The notes: generated by a model not told the origin, from the letters alone. DNA of 64,000 nt from Site-B1 sp963827785 (GCA_963827785.1 CAWHCT010000043.1:56127-120126); one strand, 5' to 3'; positions 25,886 to 35,658 are shown, counted from the first letter of the stretch. Made by a program: numbers and translations.

Positions 25886-27619
25886 TTATTCCTGTTCCTG
25901 TAAAACTTCGAATTGTGACAATTTATATAACTCCAGATCATCTACTTCAAAATTATTGATATAATCATATCTTTCTTTATTCTCAGATCTGGCCAAATTG
26001 ATAAAGAGTTTAGCTGTTTTATAGAATTTTTCATCTCTCTGTCCATTTATGACCAATAAATAACCCATAATGATATTTCCAGCCATTTCTACCAATCTTC
26101 TGGAATGAAAATCCAATAATTCATTATTGTCTAATTCAATAACCCTATTCGAAACAGATTCAAATGCTTCGGTCATTTTATGAAGTTTAGTTCTAATCTC
26201 ACAATTTTTATCAGATACCTCCGTGTCGTATTGTTTTATCTGCTCTAAGAAAACGCCTGTTGTCACACCTTTTATTGCCGCTACGGCCTGCAGTTGTGAG
26301 GTCCCTTCATAAATAGATGTTATTCTGGCATCTCTATAAATACGCTCAATAGGAAAATCCTTCATGAACCCGGTTCCTCCATGAATTTGAAGTGAGTCAT
26401 AAGCTATCTTGTTACAAGCTTCACTGGCCGTTAATTTAATTAAAGGTGTAAAGACGTTTGCCAATTTAGAATAAGCTTTCATTTCCTTTCTTTCCTCAGG
26501 TTCCAATGGTCTTTCTTTCATAACTTCTTCATAAACCTTATTCATATCAACAAAACGCGTGGTTTCATACAATAAGGACCTAAGCGCGATTACTCTGATT
26601 CTCATATTGGATATCATTTCATAAACCGCAGGAAATTTTACAATTACTTTTCCAAACTGTGCACGCTCCTCGGCATATTTTAAGGCTTCTCTATAGGCCG
26701 CATCTGCAATACCTACTGATTGAGCTCCAACACCCAGTCTTGCAGAATTCATTAACGCCATGACATATTTTATTAGTCCGAATCGTTCTTTTCCAACTAA
26801 TTCTGCTGGCGCATCTTTAAATACCAATTCGCAGGTTGGTGATCCTTTAATACCTAATTTCTTTTCGAGGTGTCTTATCTGTACCGCATGATTATTCCTG
26901 TCATAAATGAACATGGACAATCCTCTGGCATCAATGGTTCCTTCTTCAGACCTAGCTAAAACCAAAGAAATATCAGCATCACCATTAGTTATAAATCGTT
27001 TTACTCCATTAAGTTTCCAGATATTTTCCTTTTCATCAAACGTCGCTTTTAATTTTACCGACTGCAAATCCGATCCTGCATCGGGTTCTGTTAATACCAT
27101 GGCTGCTGTTGCGCCATCGCGAGTAAATCGAGGTAAATATCTCTCCTTTTGTTCTTCTGACCCAAATTCATTGATAGTTTCAGCACAATCCTGTAATCCC
27201 CAGATATTGGCAAAACCAGCATCTGCCCTCGCTACCATTTCGGCCGCCATGACATATGGCAATAAAGGAAAATTCAAACCTCCATATTTTCTTGGCAAGG
27301 CCATTCCAATCAATCCGGCATCATATAAAGCTTTATAATCGGCATTAGTACCCTTTGCATAAATAACCTCGTTATCAACCAAATGCGGACCTTCCAGATC
27401 CACTCCTTCAGCATTTCCAGCAATTGTCTCAGAACATATTTCACCAACTATTTCTAAGATCTTTTCATATGTATCTACAGCATCTTCATGATTGAGCGGC
27501 GCATAATCATATTTTTCAGATTCTTCAAAATTTCTTTCTTTTAGTCTTATAATTTTTTGAAAAATCGGATGTTCTAGTTGAAATTTAAAATCGGGTGTAT
27601 CAGTAAAAAAGTTTTCCAT
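25886..27619 (-). CDS. Acyl-CoA dehydrogenase
   Basis: FAD-dependent dehydrogenase (577 aa) that introduces a trans-2 double bond into acyl-CoA and hands electrons to ETF. It is longer than classical 380-residue enzymes because of a C-terminal extension of about 120 residues. Visible are the FAD/substrate region MVLTEPDAGSDLQSVK, the FITNGDAD loop, the arginine loop RAQFGK-like AEERAQFGKVI, QIHGGTGFMKDFPIERIYRDARI and the catalytic glutamate in SIYEGTSQLQAVA. It is third in an operon with etfB and etfA, so those two are its partner. Chain-length preference is unknown. Confidence 0.92.
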   Translation of the reverse strand: MENFFTDTPDFKFQLEHPIFQKIIRLKERNFEESEKYDYAPLNHEDAVDTYEKILEIVGEICSETIAGNAEGVDLEGPHLVDNEVIYAKGTNADYKALYDAGLIGMALPRKYGGLNFPLLPYVMAAEMVARADAGFANIWGLQDCAETINEFGSEEQKERYLPRFTRDGATAAMVLTEPDAGSDLQSVKLKATFDEKENIWKLNGVKRFITNGDADISLVLARSEEGTIDARGLSMFIYDRNNHAVQIRHLEKKLGIKGSPTCELVFKDAPAELVGKERFGLIKYVMALMNSARLGVGAQSVGIADAAYREALKYAEERAQFGKVIVKFPAVYEMISNMRIRVIALRSLLYETTRFVDMNKVYEEVMKERPLEPEERKEMKAYSKLANVFTPLIKLTASEACNKIAYDSLQIHGGTGFMKDFPIERIYRDARITSIYEGTSQLQAVAAIKGVTTGVFLEQIKQYDTEVSDKNCEIRTKLHKMTEAFESVSNRVIELDNNELLDFHSRRLVEMAGNIIMGYLLVINGQRDEKFYKTAKLFINLARSENKERYDYINNFEVDDLELYKLSQFEVLQEQE

Positions 27620-27667
27620 TGTCTCTTTTTTTATTAATCAGGTTTGCTGCACTCAAAGAATCAGATT

Positions 27668-28690
27668 TTATTTTGCGTTTTTCTTATAATATTTTATCAT
27701 TTTAGGAACGACTTCGCCAAGGTCTCCATGAATAACATAATCGGCTATTTTATTAATAGGAGCCTCTGGATCATTATTGATCGATATGATCATGGATGCC
27801 TCCTGCATGCCAGCTCTATGCTGAATTGCGCCTGAAATTCCTGCCGCTATATAAAGTTTTGGTCGTACAGTAGTTCCTGTTTGACCAATTTGCCTGTCAT
27901 GGTCTATAAAACCTGCATCAACAGCAGCTCTGGAACCACCCACTTCCCCGCCTAGCAAGTCTGCCAAGTCCTGCAAATGCTGGAAATTTTCCTTTGATCC
28001 AACACCATAACCTCCTGCTACAATGATTGGGGCTTCCTTAAGATTGACTCCTGATTGTTCTATATGACGCTCTATTATTTTAACGACAAAATCTTCTTCA
28101 TTTACAATATCATCAACATTTACTTTTATGATTTCTGCATTATACTTTGGGTCAATTATCTCCTTTTTCATTACTCCTTCCCTGACTGTTGCCATTTGAG
28201 GATGCATATCCCAATTAATGATATTGGCCATAATACTACCTCCAAAAGCAGGTCTCATGGCGTACAATAGGTCTTTATATTCTTTTTTCTCTTTTTTATC
28301 AAAATGATCACCAATATCAAGAATAGTGCAGTCTGCAGTAAGTCCACAATTTAAAACCGATGCAATTCGAGGAGCCAGATCTCGACCCACTGAAGTAGCT
28401 CCAAACAAAACTATTTGTGGATCTTGTTCCCTTAAAATATGTTCTGCTAAAGAAGCATGTGGTAAGGTTTGGTAAGGTTCTAACCTCTCATCATCAGCAA
28501 TAAATATCCTGTCCACACCAAATGGTGAGACTTGGTCAATTATATTGTTTAAATCTTTTCCAAAGATCATGGCTTCCAGTTCACATCCTAATTTAACAGC
28601 CAATTTTTTTCCAGCTGATAGCAGTTCCTGACTAATTTCAGCAACCTTCTGGTTTTCAACTTCGCAATAGACAAATACATTTTTCATCAT
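27668..28690 (-). CDS. etfA: Electron transfer flavoprotein, alpha subunit
   Basis: Alpha subunit (340 aa) of an FAD-containing ETF. The C-terminal FAD domain is well preserved: VAGGYGVGSKENFQHLQDLA, the arginine loop GGSRAAVDAGFIDHDRQIGQTG, KLYIAAGISGAIQHRAGM, and the closing SINNDPEAPINKIADYVIHGDL. The N-terminal domain starts NVFVYCEVENQKVAEISQELL. It lies between etfB and the acyl-CoA dehydrogenase, so the three form one functional unit. Whether this ETF bifurcates electrons from NADH to ferredoxin, as some anaerobic ETFs do, cannot be settled from the sequence alone. Confidence 0.94.
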   Translation of the reverse strand: MMKNVFVYCEVENQKVAEISQELLSAGKKLAVKLGCELEAMIFGKDLNNIIDQVSPFGVDRIFIADDERLEPYQTLPHASLAEHILREQDPQIVLFGATSVGRDLAPRIASVLNCGLTADCTILDIGDHFDKKEKKEYKDLLYAMRPAFGGSIMANIINWDMHPQMATVREGVMKKEIIDPKYNAEIIKVNVDDIVNEEDFVVKIIERHIEQSGVNLKEAPIIVAGGYGVGSKENFQHLQDLADLLGGEVGGSRAAVDAGFIDHDRQIGQTGTTVRPKLYIAAGISGAIQHRAGMQEASMIISINNDPEAPINKIADYVIHGDLGEVVPKMIKYYKKNAK

Positions 28691-28712
28691 TTATTCAATT
28701 TAGTTAAACCTG

Positions 28713-29594
28713 CTACCCTATGGTATGTTTTTCAATCAGTTCTTTTATCATCATTTCTATTTCTCCATCATTGCCACTTAATATTTTAGATTCTTTAGCG
28801 GTTAAAACTATACTTTCTACACTTTTTACTTTGGTAGGAGAGCCGGTTAATCCAATTTTATCAAGATCTGCCTTAATGTCTTCTACTGACCATTCTGGGA
28901 TAGTTAAATAAGGTCTCTTTTTGTGCAATGCCAAAAGCATCTCATCTGTTGTACTGGACTTTAACTCTGTATTCGTTCTGGCATATTTATATTTCATAAC
29001 TCGTTTTGCATGTCTGGATCTACATGCAGGTGAAGAGCCATGAACGGTCATTAAACATGGCATTGGTGATGAAACAGTCTCAACACCTTTTTCCAGACGT
29101 CTTCTGGCAATTATCTTATCATCTTTTATGTCCACAACTTGATCAACATAAGTAATTTGAGGGATTTTAAGTTTATCGGCACATTGAGGCCCAACCTGAG
29201 CCGTATCACCATCTATGGCTTGTCGTCCACCAAGAATGAGGTCAAAATGCCCTAACCTTTTAATGCCCTTAACCAAAGTATAGCTGGTTGCCAAAGTATC
29301 AGCACCACCAAATCTTCTGTCAGAGATCATAACACCATAATCGGCTCCTCGATAATAGCCTTCACGGATTATGTCAGAAGCTCTTTTGGGTCCCATAGTC
29401 AACACAGTCACTTTTGTTCCGGGTATTCTATCTTTAACGTTAAGAGCTAATTCCAAAGCGTGGAGATCGTCAGGATTAAATACAGTTTGTAACTTACCTC
29501 TGTTAACCGTACCATCTTCTTTCATGGCATCCGGACCGACATGTCTTGTATCGGGAACCTGTTTTGCCAGAACAACAATTTTGAGTGGTCTCAT
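28713..29594 (-). CDS. etfB: Electron transfer flavoprotein, beta subunit
   Basis: Beta subunit (293 aa) of the ETF. It has the nucleotide-binding stretch GGRQAIDGDTAQVGP, the N-terminal IVVLAKQVPDT, a FNPDDLHALELAL helix, and an ADT-type motif in FGGADTLATSYTL. It is longer than mitochondrial-type beta subunits (about 250), with the extra length at the C terminus. First gene of the operon, 22 bases before etfA. The sequence style resembles the ETFs of anaerobic Bacteroidales, which is why a flavin-bifurcation role is worth considering. Confidence 0.94.
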   Translation of the reverse strand: MRPLKIVVLAKQVPDTRHVGPDAMKEDGTVNRGKLQTVFNPDDLHALELALNVKDRIPGTKVTVLTMGPKRASDIIREGYYRGADYGVMISDRRFGGADTLATSYTLVKGIKRLGHFDLILGGRQAIDGDTAQVGPQCADKLKIPQITYVDQVVDIKDDKIIARRRLEKGVETVSSPMPCLMTVHGSSPACRSRHAKRVMKYKYARTNTELKSSTTDEMLLALHKKRPYLTIPEWSVEDIKADLDKIGLTGSPTKVKSVESIVLTAKESKILSGNDGEIEMMIKELIEKHTIG

Positions 29595-29731
29595 ATTATT
29601 TCTTTAATTGGAGATTTATGATAATTTCTCAAAACTAAATGAAATAAATAATCTAAATAATGACAAAACTCATGCTTTGAGGATAAGATAGATAATTTTT
29701 AAAGCGATAATATTTCAAAATATGAAACAAA

Positions 29732-29760
29732 AAAAGGGTGATTAAATAAATCACCCTTTT
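29732..29760 (-). terminator. Terminator of fabI
   Basis: AAAAGGGTGATT (29732-29743) pairs with AATCACCCTTTT (29749-29760), a perfect 12-bp stem with a 5-base loop; the A run to its left is a T tract on the minus strand. Confidence 0.88.
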
Positions 29761-29780
29761 AATATCATAAAAAAATTACT

Positions 29781-30641
29781 TTATTTTTTGGAAACCTTCT
29801 TCGGATCTTCAGGTTCTTCAGATTGTGGCTGACTCTTCATAAAATCTTCCATAAGTGCTGTACTTACTCCCATGTTGGAAAAGCCTCCATCATGAAACAG
29901 GTTTTGTAGAGTCACTTTTTTAGTTAGATCAGAAAATAAACTGATAGTATAATCGGCACACTCTTCTGCGGTTGCGTTACCTAGTGGTGACATTTTTTCA
30001 GCAAAAGCAATGAATCCATCGAATCCTTTTACTCCACTTCCTGCTGTCGTAGGCGTTGGTGATTGAGAAATGGTATTTACCCTTACTTTTTTATCACGTC
30101 CAAAGTAATATCCAAAACTTCGGGCAACAGACTCTAAATAAGCTTTGTTGTCTGCCATATCATTATAATCAGGAAAAACACGTTGTGCAGCCATGTAGGT
30201 CAAAGCAACTAAGCTTCCCCATTCATTCATTACATCTTTATTATATAAGACACTCATCAATCTATGGAAAGATAAGGCTGAAACATCCCAACCTGTTTTG
30301 GTAAAGTTATAATCCTGATGAGTATATGGATTTCCTCTACGCACATTCACAGACATTCCAATTGAATGCAAAACAAAATCGATCTTACCTCCCAATATTT
30401 TTACAGATTCATCTACCAAATGTTCAAGGTCCATTATGGAGGTTGCATCAGCAGGAATCACTTGCGAACCTGTTTGTTCAGCTAATTCCGAAATAGTTCC
30501 CAATCTTAAAGCAACCGGAGCATTTGTCAATACAAATTTTGCACCTTCTTTATGAGCCCTTTCTGCCACTTTCCAGGCAATAGATTTTGAATCTAAGGCT
30601 CCAAAAATAATTCCTTTTTTACCTTTTAATAAATTATGCAT
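29781..30641 (-). CDS. fabI: Enoyl-[acyl-carrier-protein] reductase FabI
   Basis: NADH-dependent reductase finishing each round of fatty-acid elongation. It resembles the FabI of Bacteroides: GKKGIIFGALDSKSIAWKVA at the nucleotide-binding start, DFVLHSIGMSVNVRRG, and the catalytic Tyr/Lys pair in PDYNDMADNKAYLESVARSFG. It ends with GNATAEECADY, LFHDGGFSNMG, and then an 18-residue charged tail (SEEPEDPKKVSKK) beyond the usual end. The 286 residues otherwise have standard length. It lies downstream of recN but has its own -7 box at 30670. Confidence 0.94.
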   Translation of the reverse strand: MHNLLKGKKGIIFGALDSKSIAWKVAERAHKEGAKFVLTNAPVALRLGTISELAEQTGSQVIPADATSIMDLEHLVDESVKILGGKIDFVLHSIGMSVNVRRGNPYTHQDYNFTKTGWDVSALSFHRLMSVLYNKDVMNEWGSLVALTYMAAQRVFPDYNDMADNKAYLESVARSFGYYFGRDKKVRVNTISQSPTPTTAGSGVKGFDGFIAFAEKMSPLGNATAEECADYTISLFSDLTKKVTLQNLFHDGGFSNMGVSTALMEDFMKSQPQSEEPEDPKKVSKK

Positions 30642-30669
30642 GTGTCTATGTTTCTTTTAAAATTCGTGG

Positions 30670-30677
30670 CAAATATA
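30670..30677 (-). promoter_or_regulatory. -7 box TATATTTG of fabI
   Basis: The minus strand reads TATATTTG, an exact match to TAnnTTTG, 28 bases before the fabI ATG. No -33 TTG at 18 bases, so strength is unclear. It falls in the short gap before recN's stop codon. Confidence 0.45.
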
Positions 30678-30683
30678 AAGTTT

Positions 30684-32336
30684 TTATTGCAATAATGATT
30701 TTGCATGTAAAACTGCCGAGTCAGTTATTTTATCGCCTCCCAGCATTTGAGCGATCTCTACTATTCGCTCATCCTGATTTAATCTGACCAATTTTGTTAT
30801 TGTTTGATCTTGTACATCTTCCTTAAATACTTTAAAATGGATATCACCTTTTGCTGCAATCTGTGGTAAATGCGTGATAGTGAAGACTTGCATTGTTTTG
30901 CTCATTTGCTGCATGATCTGTCCCATCATATTTGATATTTCCCCTGAAACTCCCGAATCGATCTCATCAAACATAATGGTTGGTAATTGCACATGTTTTG
31001 ATAAAATGTATTTGATTGCCAGCATTATTCTGGACAATTCTCCACCTGAGGCTGTTTTTTTGAGCTCATTAAGATCAGCTCCTTTATTTGCTGAAAACAA
31101 AAACGCCAACTCATTAGAGCCATTAGAAAAAAATTCATTTTTCAGACTCAATTGCATTTTAAACTGTGCATTGGGTATTCCTAAATTGACCAATATTCCT
31201 TGTAACTGATCTACTAATTTTGGAATCGCTCTTTCCCTGTTATCATGGATTTGTTTTGCGAGATCTGTTGTTTTAGTCCTAATCTCCGCTATTTTATTTT
31301 CAAGGGTAAGTATTTCAGAATCCAGGTTTTCTGTAACTGCAACTTTATCAGCTAATTCATTTTGAATATCAAATAATTCAGCAATGGTATTTGAATTATG
31401 CTTTTGAAATAAATTGTGAATGATCTGCAACTTTGAATTGACCTGTTCTAGACGACCTGGATCTGCTTCTAACTGCTCTTGAAATCCCTCTATTTCTTCA
31501 TAAACATCGTCTAGATCAATTAAACTGCTGTTAATTCTATTGAAGAGGTCGAGGTATTTTGTTGAATAACCTGATAATTTCTGAACTGTATTTTTTAATT
31601 CTGTTAAAGATGATAAAATACCTATTTGATCTTCATTCAGTAATTGATTTGCTAATACCAGTTTCTCCTTGATCTCTTCAACGTTATTAAGCGTTTCATA
31701 TTCTTCTTCCAGAGGCTCCAGTTCTCCTTGAACTAAATTGGCTTCTTTCAATTCATTTAAAAGGAATAAATTATAATCCTGTTCTTTAATGGCTTCTAAC
31801 TGGAAGGCCTTAAGTTCATCCAATTCTTTTTGTAATGATCTGAAATGCTCTAAATTATGAGAATAATCCCGCAGTAATTCTTTATTCTTTGCCAAAGCAT
31901 CGATAACTTTAAATTGAAACTGATTATTTGTTAGTTCCAAAGTTTCATGCTGAGAGTGAATATCTATCAGGTAATTACTAAGTCCCTGTAAAGCATCCAA
32001 ATTAACAGGTGTGTCATTCACAAAAGCTCTTGATTTACCTGACGGTAAGATCTCTCTTCGAATAATGGTTTGCGGTTCATAATCCATATCCAGCTCAGTA
32101 AACACCTGCTTAAGTTCATAATTGGCGATATCAAAAACAGCCTCAATAATGCATTTTTCCGATTTGTTTTTTACACTGGACAGGTCCGCTCGCTTCCCTA
32201 AAACCAATGACAGTCCACCCAATAAAATAGACTTTCCCGCTCCCGTTTCCCCTGTAATAATAGTTAACCCATTATTAAAACTAACCGAAAGAGAATCAAT
32301 TAAAGCATAATTCTTTATGGATAAGGATGTAAGCAA
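30684..32336 (-). CDS. recN: DNA repair protein RecN
   Basis: SMC-like ATPase (550 aa) that helps double-strand-break repair by holding DNA ends. It opens with SLSIKNYALIDSLSV and the Walker A motif TGETGAGKSILLGGLSLVLGK, has a long coiled-coil middle (about residues 160-350), the ABC signature ASGGELSRIMLAIKYIL, and Walker B TIMFDEIDSGVSGEISNMMGQ. Full length. It sits last-but-one in the minus-strand run starting with DUF6913/dapA; a DUF4835 gene lies 66 bases upstream. Confidence 0.96.
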   Translation of the reverse strand: MLTSLSIKNYALIDSLSVSFNNGLTIITGETGAGKSILLGGLSLVLGKRADLSSVKNKSEKCIIEAVFDIANYELKQVFTELDMDYEPQTIIRREILPSGKSRAFVNDTPVNLDALQGLSNYLIDIHSQHETLELTNNQFQFKVIDALAKNKELLRDYSHNLEHFRSLQKELDELKAFQLEAIKEQDYNLFLLNELKEANLVQGELEPLEEEYETLNNVEEIKEKLVLANQLLNEDQIGILSSLTELKNTVQKLSGYSTKYLDLFNRINSSLIDLDDVYEEIEGFQEQLEADPGRLEQVNSKLQIIHNLFQKHNSNTIAELFDIQNELADKVAVTENLDSEILTLENKIAEIRTKTTDLAKQIHDNRERAIPKLVDQLQGILVNLGIPNAQFKMQLSLKNEFFSNGSNELAFLFSANKGADLNELKKTASGGELSRIMLAIKYILSKHVQLPTIMFDEIDSGVSGEISNMMGQIMQQMSKTMQVFTITHLPQIAAKGDIHFKVFKEDVQDQTITKLVRLNQDERIVEIAQMLGGDKITDSAVLHAKSLLQ

Positions 32337-32402
32337 TAGTTTAAAAATTTAGATGAACTAAGATAGATAAAAAGAAAATAATGGTGTTACTTTTAAAAAA
32401 TA

Positions 32403-33290
32403 TTAAAAGCTGATATTTCTCCATTTTGACGAATGCATTGGAGCTATTTTAGTTAATATTTCCTTCGTTTCGGCAATATTAACACTAGGACCTCCGGAAA
32501 AGACCTGTTCGATCTCATCTGATTTAGCATCAAAAAATGTCCTTAATAAAAAGGAATTTGGTCTCCTGTTATTCATAACCTTTAATTGATCAAATGAGCT
32601 GGCTATTTTTTCCTTTGCAAGTTTTGGATTTTCATTCATTAAATCCAATCCCTCAAAGTGATAGGAGTACAAAACATCTCTGAACTCCTTGTAGGTTGGA
32701 GATAATATATTGCTAATTAGAATATATCTTGTTTGTCTTCCATCGGCTAAATTCCAGCCTTTAAAATTTTCCTGTTGAGAATAATTTAAAATGATCTCGG
32801 CTTGTTTATAATATTCTTCACCTCCTTTTTGAGCAAAAGTATCTGCATCTATACCCAGGATCATATTAACATGAAATGCAAGGACTGAAACCAAATTAGA
32901 CACAAACTGATTTTTATTGAAGATCAAATCTTGATATTCAACATACCTAAATGAAAAATCACCATCATTATAATTATAAACAGGCGAGACGTAAGTTGAA
33001 TTAAAAACCGGACGAGAAGATTGAACTTGTAAAGAAGCAATAAAACTGTCATTATTGTATGCCGAAACATTGATCACCATACTGCAATTAATGCGCTCTT
33101 GAGGCGTAAATGTTTTATTGGTCCATTTTGTATTATTTATGAACTCTTTCAATTGTTTCTCTAAAGTTTTAAAAACAGGTAAATTCTCGTTCCCTGTTTG
33201 TTGAGCATTCACTACAACTTCACAGTTCAACTCTTGTGAATAAGAATAAAAACTTATGGAAAGAAAAAGCATTAATAAGAAGTTACGCAT
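32403..33290 (-). CDS. DUF4835 family secreted protein
   Basis: A 295-residue protein with a signal peptide (FLLMLFLSISFYSYSQ), so it is exported to the periplasm or beyond. It belongs to DUF4835, a Bacteroidota family usually encoded right after coaBC, as here; features include ELNCEVVVNAQQTGNENLPVF near the start, SFRYVEYQDLIFN, ILGIDADTFAQKGGEEYY and LRTFFDAKSDEIEQVFSGGP. No enzymatic motif is visible. It overlaps coaBC by 8 bases. Function unknown; a role in envelope assembly is suggested only by its neighbours. Confidence 0.88.
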   Translation of the reverse strand: MRNFLLMLFLSISFYSYSQELNCEVVVNAQQTGNENLPVFKTLEKQLKEFINNTKWTNKTFTPQERINCSMVINVSAYNNDSFIASLQVQSSRPVFNSTYVSPVYNYNDGDFSFRYVEYQDLIFNKNQFVSNLVSVLAFHVNMILGIDADTFAQKGGEEYYKQAEIILNYSQQENFKGWNLADGRQTRYILISNILSPTYKEFRDVLYSYHFEGLDLMNENPKLAKEKIASSFDQLKVMNNRRPNSFLLRTFFDAKSDEIEQVFSGGPSVNIAETKEILTKIAPMHSSKWRNISF

Positions 33291-34494
33291 GGATTTGGTC
33301 TATGATTATATTTAAAATGTCTTTGGCCACTTCAGATTTCGACTTTAGCCCAAATTTAGTAATGTTTTCGTGTTTATCAATAATCGTCACTTTATTAGTA
33401 TCCACGGCAAAACCTGCACCTTCATCATTTAAAGAATTCAATACAATTAAGTCTAAATTCTTGTTGATTAATTTTGATTTTGCGTTTTCCAGCTCGTTAT
33501 TCGTTTCCAATGCAAAACCAACTAAATATTGATCTTTTTTAATTTTTCCCAAGGATGCCAGAATATCTTTTGTTTTTACCAGGTCAATAGAAAACGCTTC
33601 TTCCGACTTTTTTATTTTTGAAGTTGAAACATATTTTGGTTTGTAATCAGAAACTGCTGCAGATAAAATAGCCACATCAGCCGAATCAAATTCTTTAAGT
33701 GTTGCTTTGTACATGTCATCTGCACATGTAACAGGAATTATATTAATTAAATTATTTGAAACTTTTTCATGTGTTGGTCCTGTAATTAAAAAAACCTCTG
33801 CTCCTTGATTGGCCGCCTCTTTAGCAATTTCAAATCCCATTTTACCACTGGAATGGTTCCCAATAAATCGCACGGGATCTATCGCCTCATATGTTGGTCC
33901 GGCTGTTATCACAAATTTCTTGTTCTTTAAAGGAAGAGAATTTAAAATATCATTTTCAATGAATGAAATAATATCTTCAGGTTCAGCCATTCTACCCTCA
34001 CCAACTAAGCCACTCGCCAATTCTCCTTTGGTAGCGGGAATTATCGTGTTTCCAAAACTATTAAGAATACTTAAAGTCCTTCTGGTTGTTGGATGCTTAT
34101 ACATATCCAGATCCATGGCAGGAGCGAAATAAACCGGACATTTTGCAGAAAGATAGACAGCCAAGAGTAAATTATCGCAAACTCCATTTGCCATTTTTGA
34201 CATGGTATTGGCTGTAGCCGGAGCAAGAATCATTAGATCTGCCCAAAGACCCAGTTCAACATGGCTATTCCACACAGGGTCTTCCTCATCTTCATTAACA
34301 AATGATGAATATACCGGATTATTAGATAATGTAGAAAGCGTTAAAGGTGTAATAAAATCTTTTGAAGCAGGTGTCATGACAACTTTAACGTTGGCACCTG
34401 CCTTGACAAAAAGTCTTACTAAAAAAGCGGATTTGTACGCTGCAATACCTGCGGTAATGCCTAAAAGTACGTTTTTGCCGCTAAGTATTGACAT
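33283..34494 (-). CDS. coaBC: Phosphopantothenoylcysteine decarboxylase/synthetase
   Basis: Bifunctional flavoprotein (403 aa): the CoaB half joins cysteine to 4'-phosphopantothenate and the CoaC half decarboxylates the product. CoaC (residues 1-180) keeps His in NSHVELGLWAD and PATANTMSKMANG; the PAMN asparagine is Asp (PAMDLDMYKHP) and the usual active-site cysteine loop reads GELASGLVGEGRM. I believe this Bacteroidota form is normal, not damage. CoaB (190-403) has TAGPTYEAIDPVRFIGNHSSGKMG. Part of the rpoZ-coaBC-DUF4835 gene cluster. Confidence 0.94.
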   Translation of the reverse strand: MSILSGKNVLLGITAGIAAYKSAFLVRLFVKAGANVKVVMTPASKDFITPLTLSTLSNNPVYSSFVNEDEEDPVWNSHVELGLWADLMILAPATANTMSKMANGVCDNLLLAVYLSAKCPVYFAPAMDLDMYKHPTTRRTLSILNSFGNTIIPATKGELASGLVGEGRMAEPEDIISFIENDILNSLPLKNKKFVITAGPTYEAIDPVRFIGNHSSGKMGFEIAKEAANQGAEVFLITGPTHEKVSNNLINIIPVTCADDMYKATLKEFDSADVAILSAAVSDYKPKYVSTSKIKKSEEAFSIDLVKTKDILASLGKIKKDQYLVGFALETNNELENAKSKLINKNLDLIVLNSLNDEGAGFAVDTNKVTIIDKHENITKFGLKSKSEVAKDILNIIIDQIHA

Positions 34495-34499
34495 TTTTA

Positions 34500-34829
34500 T
34501 TATTCTTGAGTTTCGTCCTCAGTATTTCTATAGTAAATTTTATCCTCTACCCATTCTTGAATCGCTAATGCATAAGGTTTAGGTAATTTCTCATAAAACT
34601 TAGAAACTTCAATTTGCTCTTTATTCTCAAAAATTTCTTCCAGGCTATCAGTGTAAGTAGCAAATTCCTCTAATTTTTCAATTAGCTCCTTTTTTATTTC
34701 AGAGTTGATCTGTTCCGCACGTTTCGAAATTACTGAAATTGCTTCGTAAATATTCTGTGTTGGTGCATCTATTTCATTTCTGTCATAGGTGATAGTTTCT
34801 ATTGGGGCCTTGCTTTTTTTGAAATCCAT
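34500..34829 (-). CDS. rpoZ: RNA polymerase omega subunit, Bacteroidota type
   Basis: Small (109 aa) protein in the place and with the features of the divergent omega subunit of Flavobacteriia: TITYDRNEIDAPTQNIYEAISVISKRAEQIN matches the conserved helix region that binds beta', followed by an acidic helical tail ending at YYRNTEDETQE. Omega assists assembly of core RNA polymerase. It starts 11 bases after bamD's stop and ends 5 bases before coaBC, an arrangement widely kept in this class. Confidence 0.85.
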   Translation of the reverse strand: MDFKKSKAPIETITYDRNEIDAPTQNIYEAISVISKRAEQINSEIKKELIEKLEEFATYTDSLEEIFENKEQIEVSKFYEKLPKPYALAIQEWVEDKIYYRNTEDETQE

Positions 34830-34840
34830 ATTGATATTTG

Positions 34841-35641
34841 TTAGCTTTTAGTATTATATTTTTGGAGTTGATCATTGACTTGCTGCAACATGTCTTTTAC
34901 AACTTCTAATTTATCTGAATTGGAGAAATTATTTATAAACGAATCTAAATAATTTTTTGCTTCCTTTAGTCGTTCTTCCTTTTTATATTCAACGCTGTTT
35001 ATGGACAACTTGAATGCTGAATCCAATCTGTAATAAAGCGCTTCCTCCCTTAGTGATGAACCTGGATATTCCAGTAAAAAATTATTGAAGGAATTAATTG
35101 AAGCTTTGAAATCTGTTATGGTATTATATTGCTTGGCAATTTCAAATGCCTTCATTTCCAGTTTATAATCCAATTCTTTAACCATTCGGTTAGCTTCTTC
35201 AATATATTCAGATTCAGGATAGGTATTGATGAAAACCTGAAGTTTTTCAATGGCATCCACAGTCTCTTTTTGATCTTTGGTGTAAACAGGACACAATAAG
35301 TAATAACTTTTAGCCGAAAGATAAGCCGCTTCTTCAACTTTTTCACTCTTTGGATAAGAGGTCACAAATCGTTCAAACTGATATCCTGCTAAATAATAAT
35401 CCTTCATTTCATAGAATGATTTGGAATACATGTACATCAATTTTTCTGCCTGAGGTTTTCCTCTGTAATTAGGCACTATTTGAACGAATAAACGATTTGC
35501 TTTGGCATATTTACCTCCATCAAATAATTCTGTTGCCAATTTAAACTTATCAGCAACACTCTCACTTTTCAGAGCCTTTTGAAATTCACTGCATGAGCTA
35601 AATCCCAGTAATATGACTATTATGTAAATATATCTTTTCAT
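34841..35641 (-). CDS. bamD: Outer membrane assembly lipoprotein BamD
   Basis: Lipoprotein of the BAM complex that inserts beta-barrel proteins into the outer membrane. From the ATG at 35641 it is 266 residues with a lipobox FSSC (LLGFSSCSEF) and TPR-like repeats with ELFDGGKYAKANRLFVQIVPNYRG and KSFYEMKDYYLAGYQFERFVTSYPKS. An in-frame start 30 bases upstream (35671) is rejected because a -7 box lies between. It is between dapA and rpoZ. Confidence 0.92.
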   Translation of the reverse strand: MKRYIYIIVILLGFSSCSEFQKALKSESVADKFKLATELFDGGKYAKANRLFVQIVPNYRGKPQAEKLMYMYSKSFYEMKDYYLAGYQFERFVTSYPKSEKVEEAAYLSAKSYYLLCPVYTKDQKETVDAIEKLQVFINTYPESEYIEEANRMVKELDYKLEMKAFEIAKQYNTITDFKASINSFNNFLLEYPGSSLREEALYYRLDSAFKLSINSVEYKKEERLKEAKNYLDSFINNFSNSDKLEVVKDMLQQVNDQLQKYNTKS

Positions 35642-35658
35642 GAATTTTAAACAGGATG

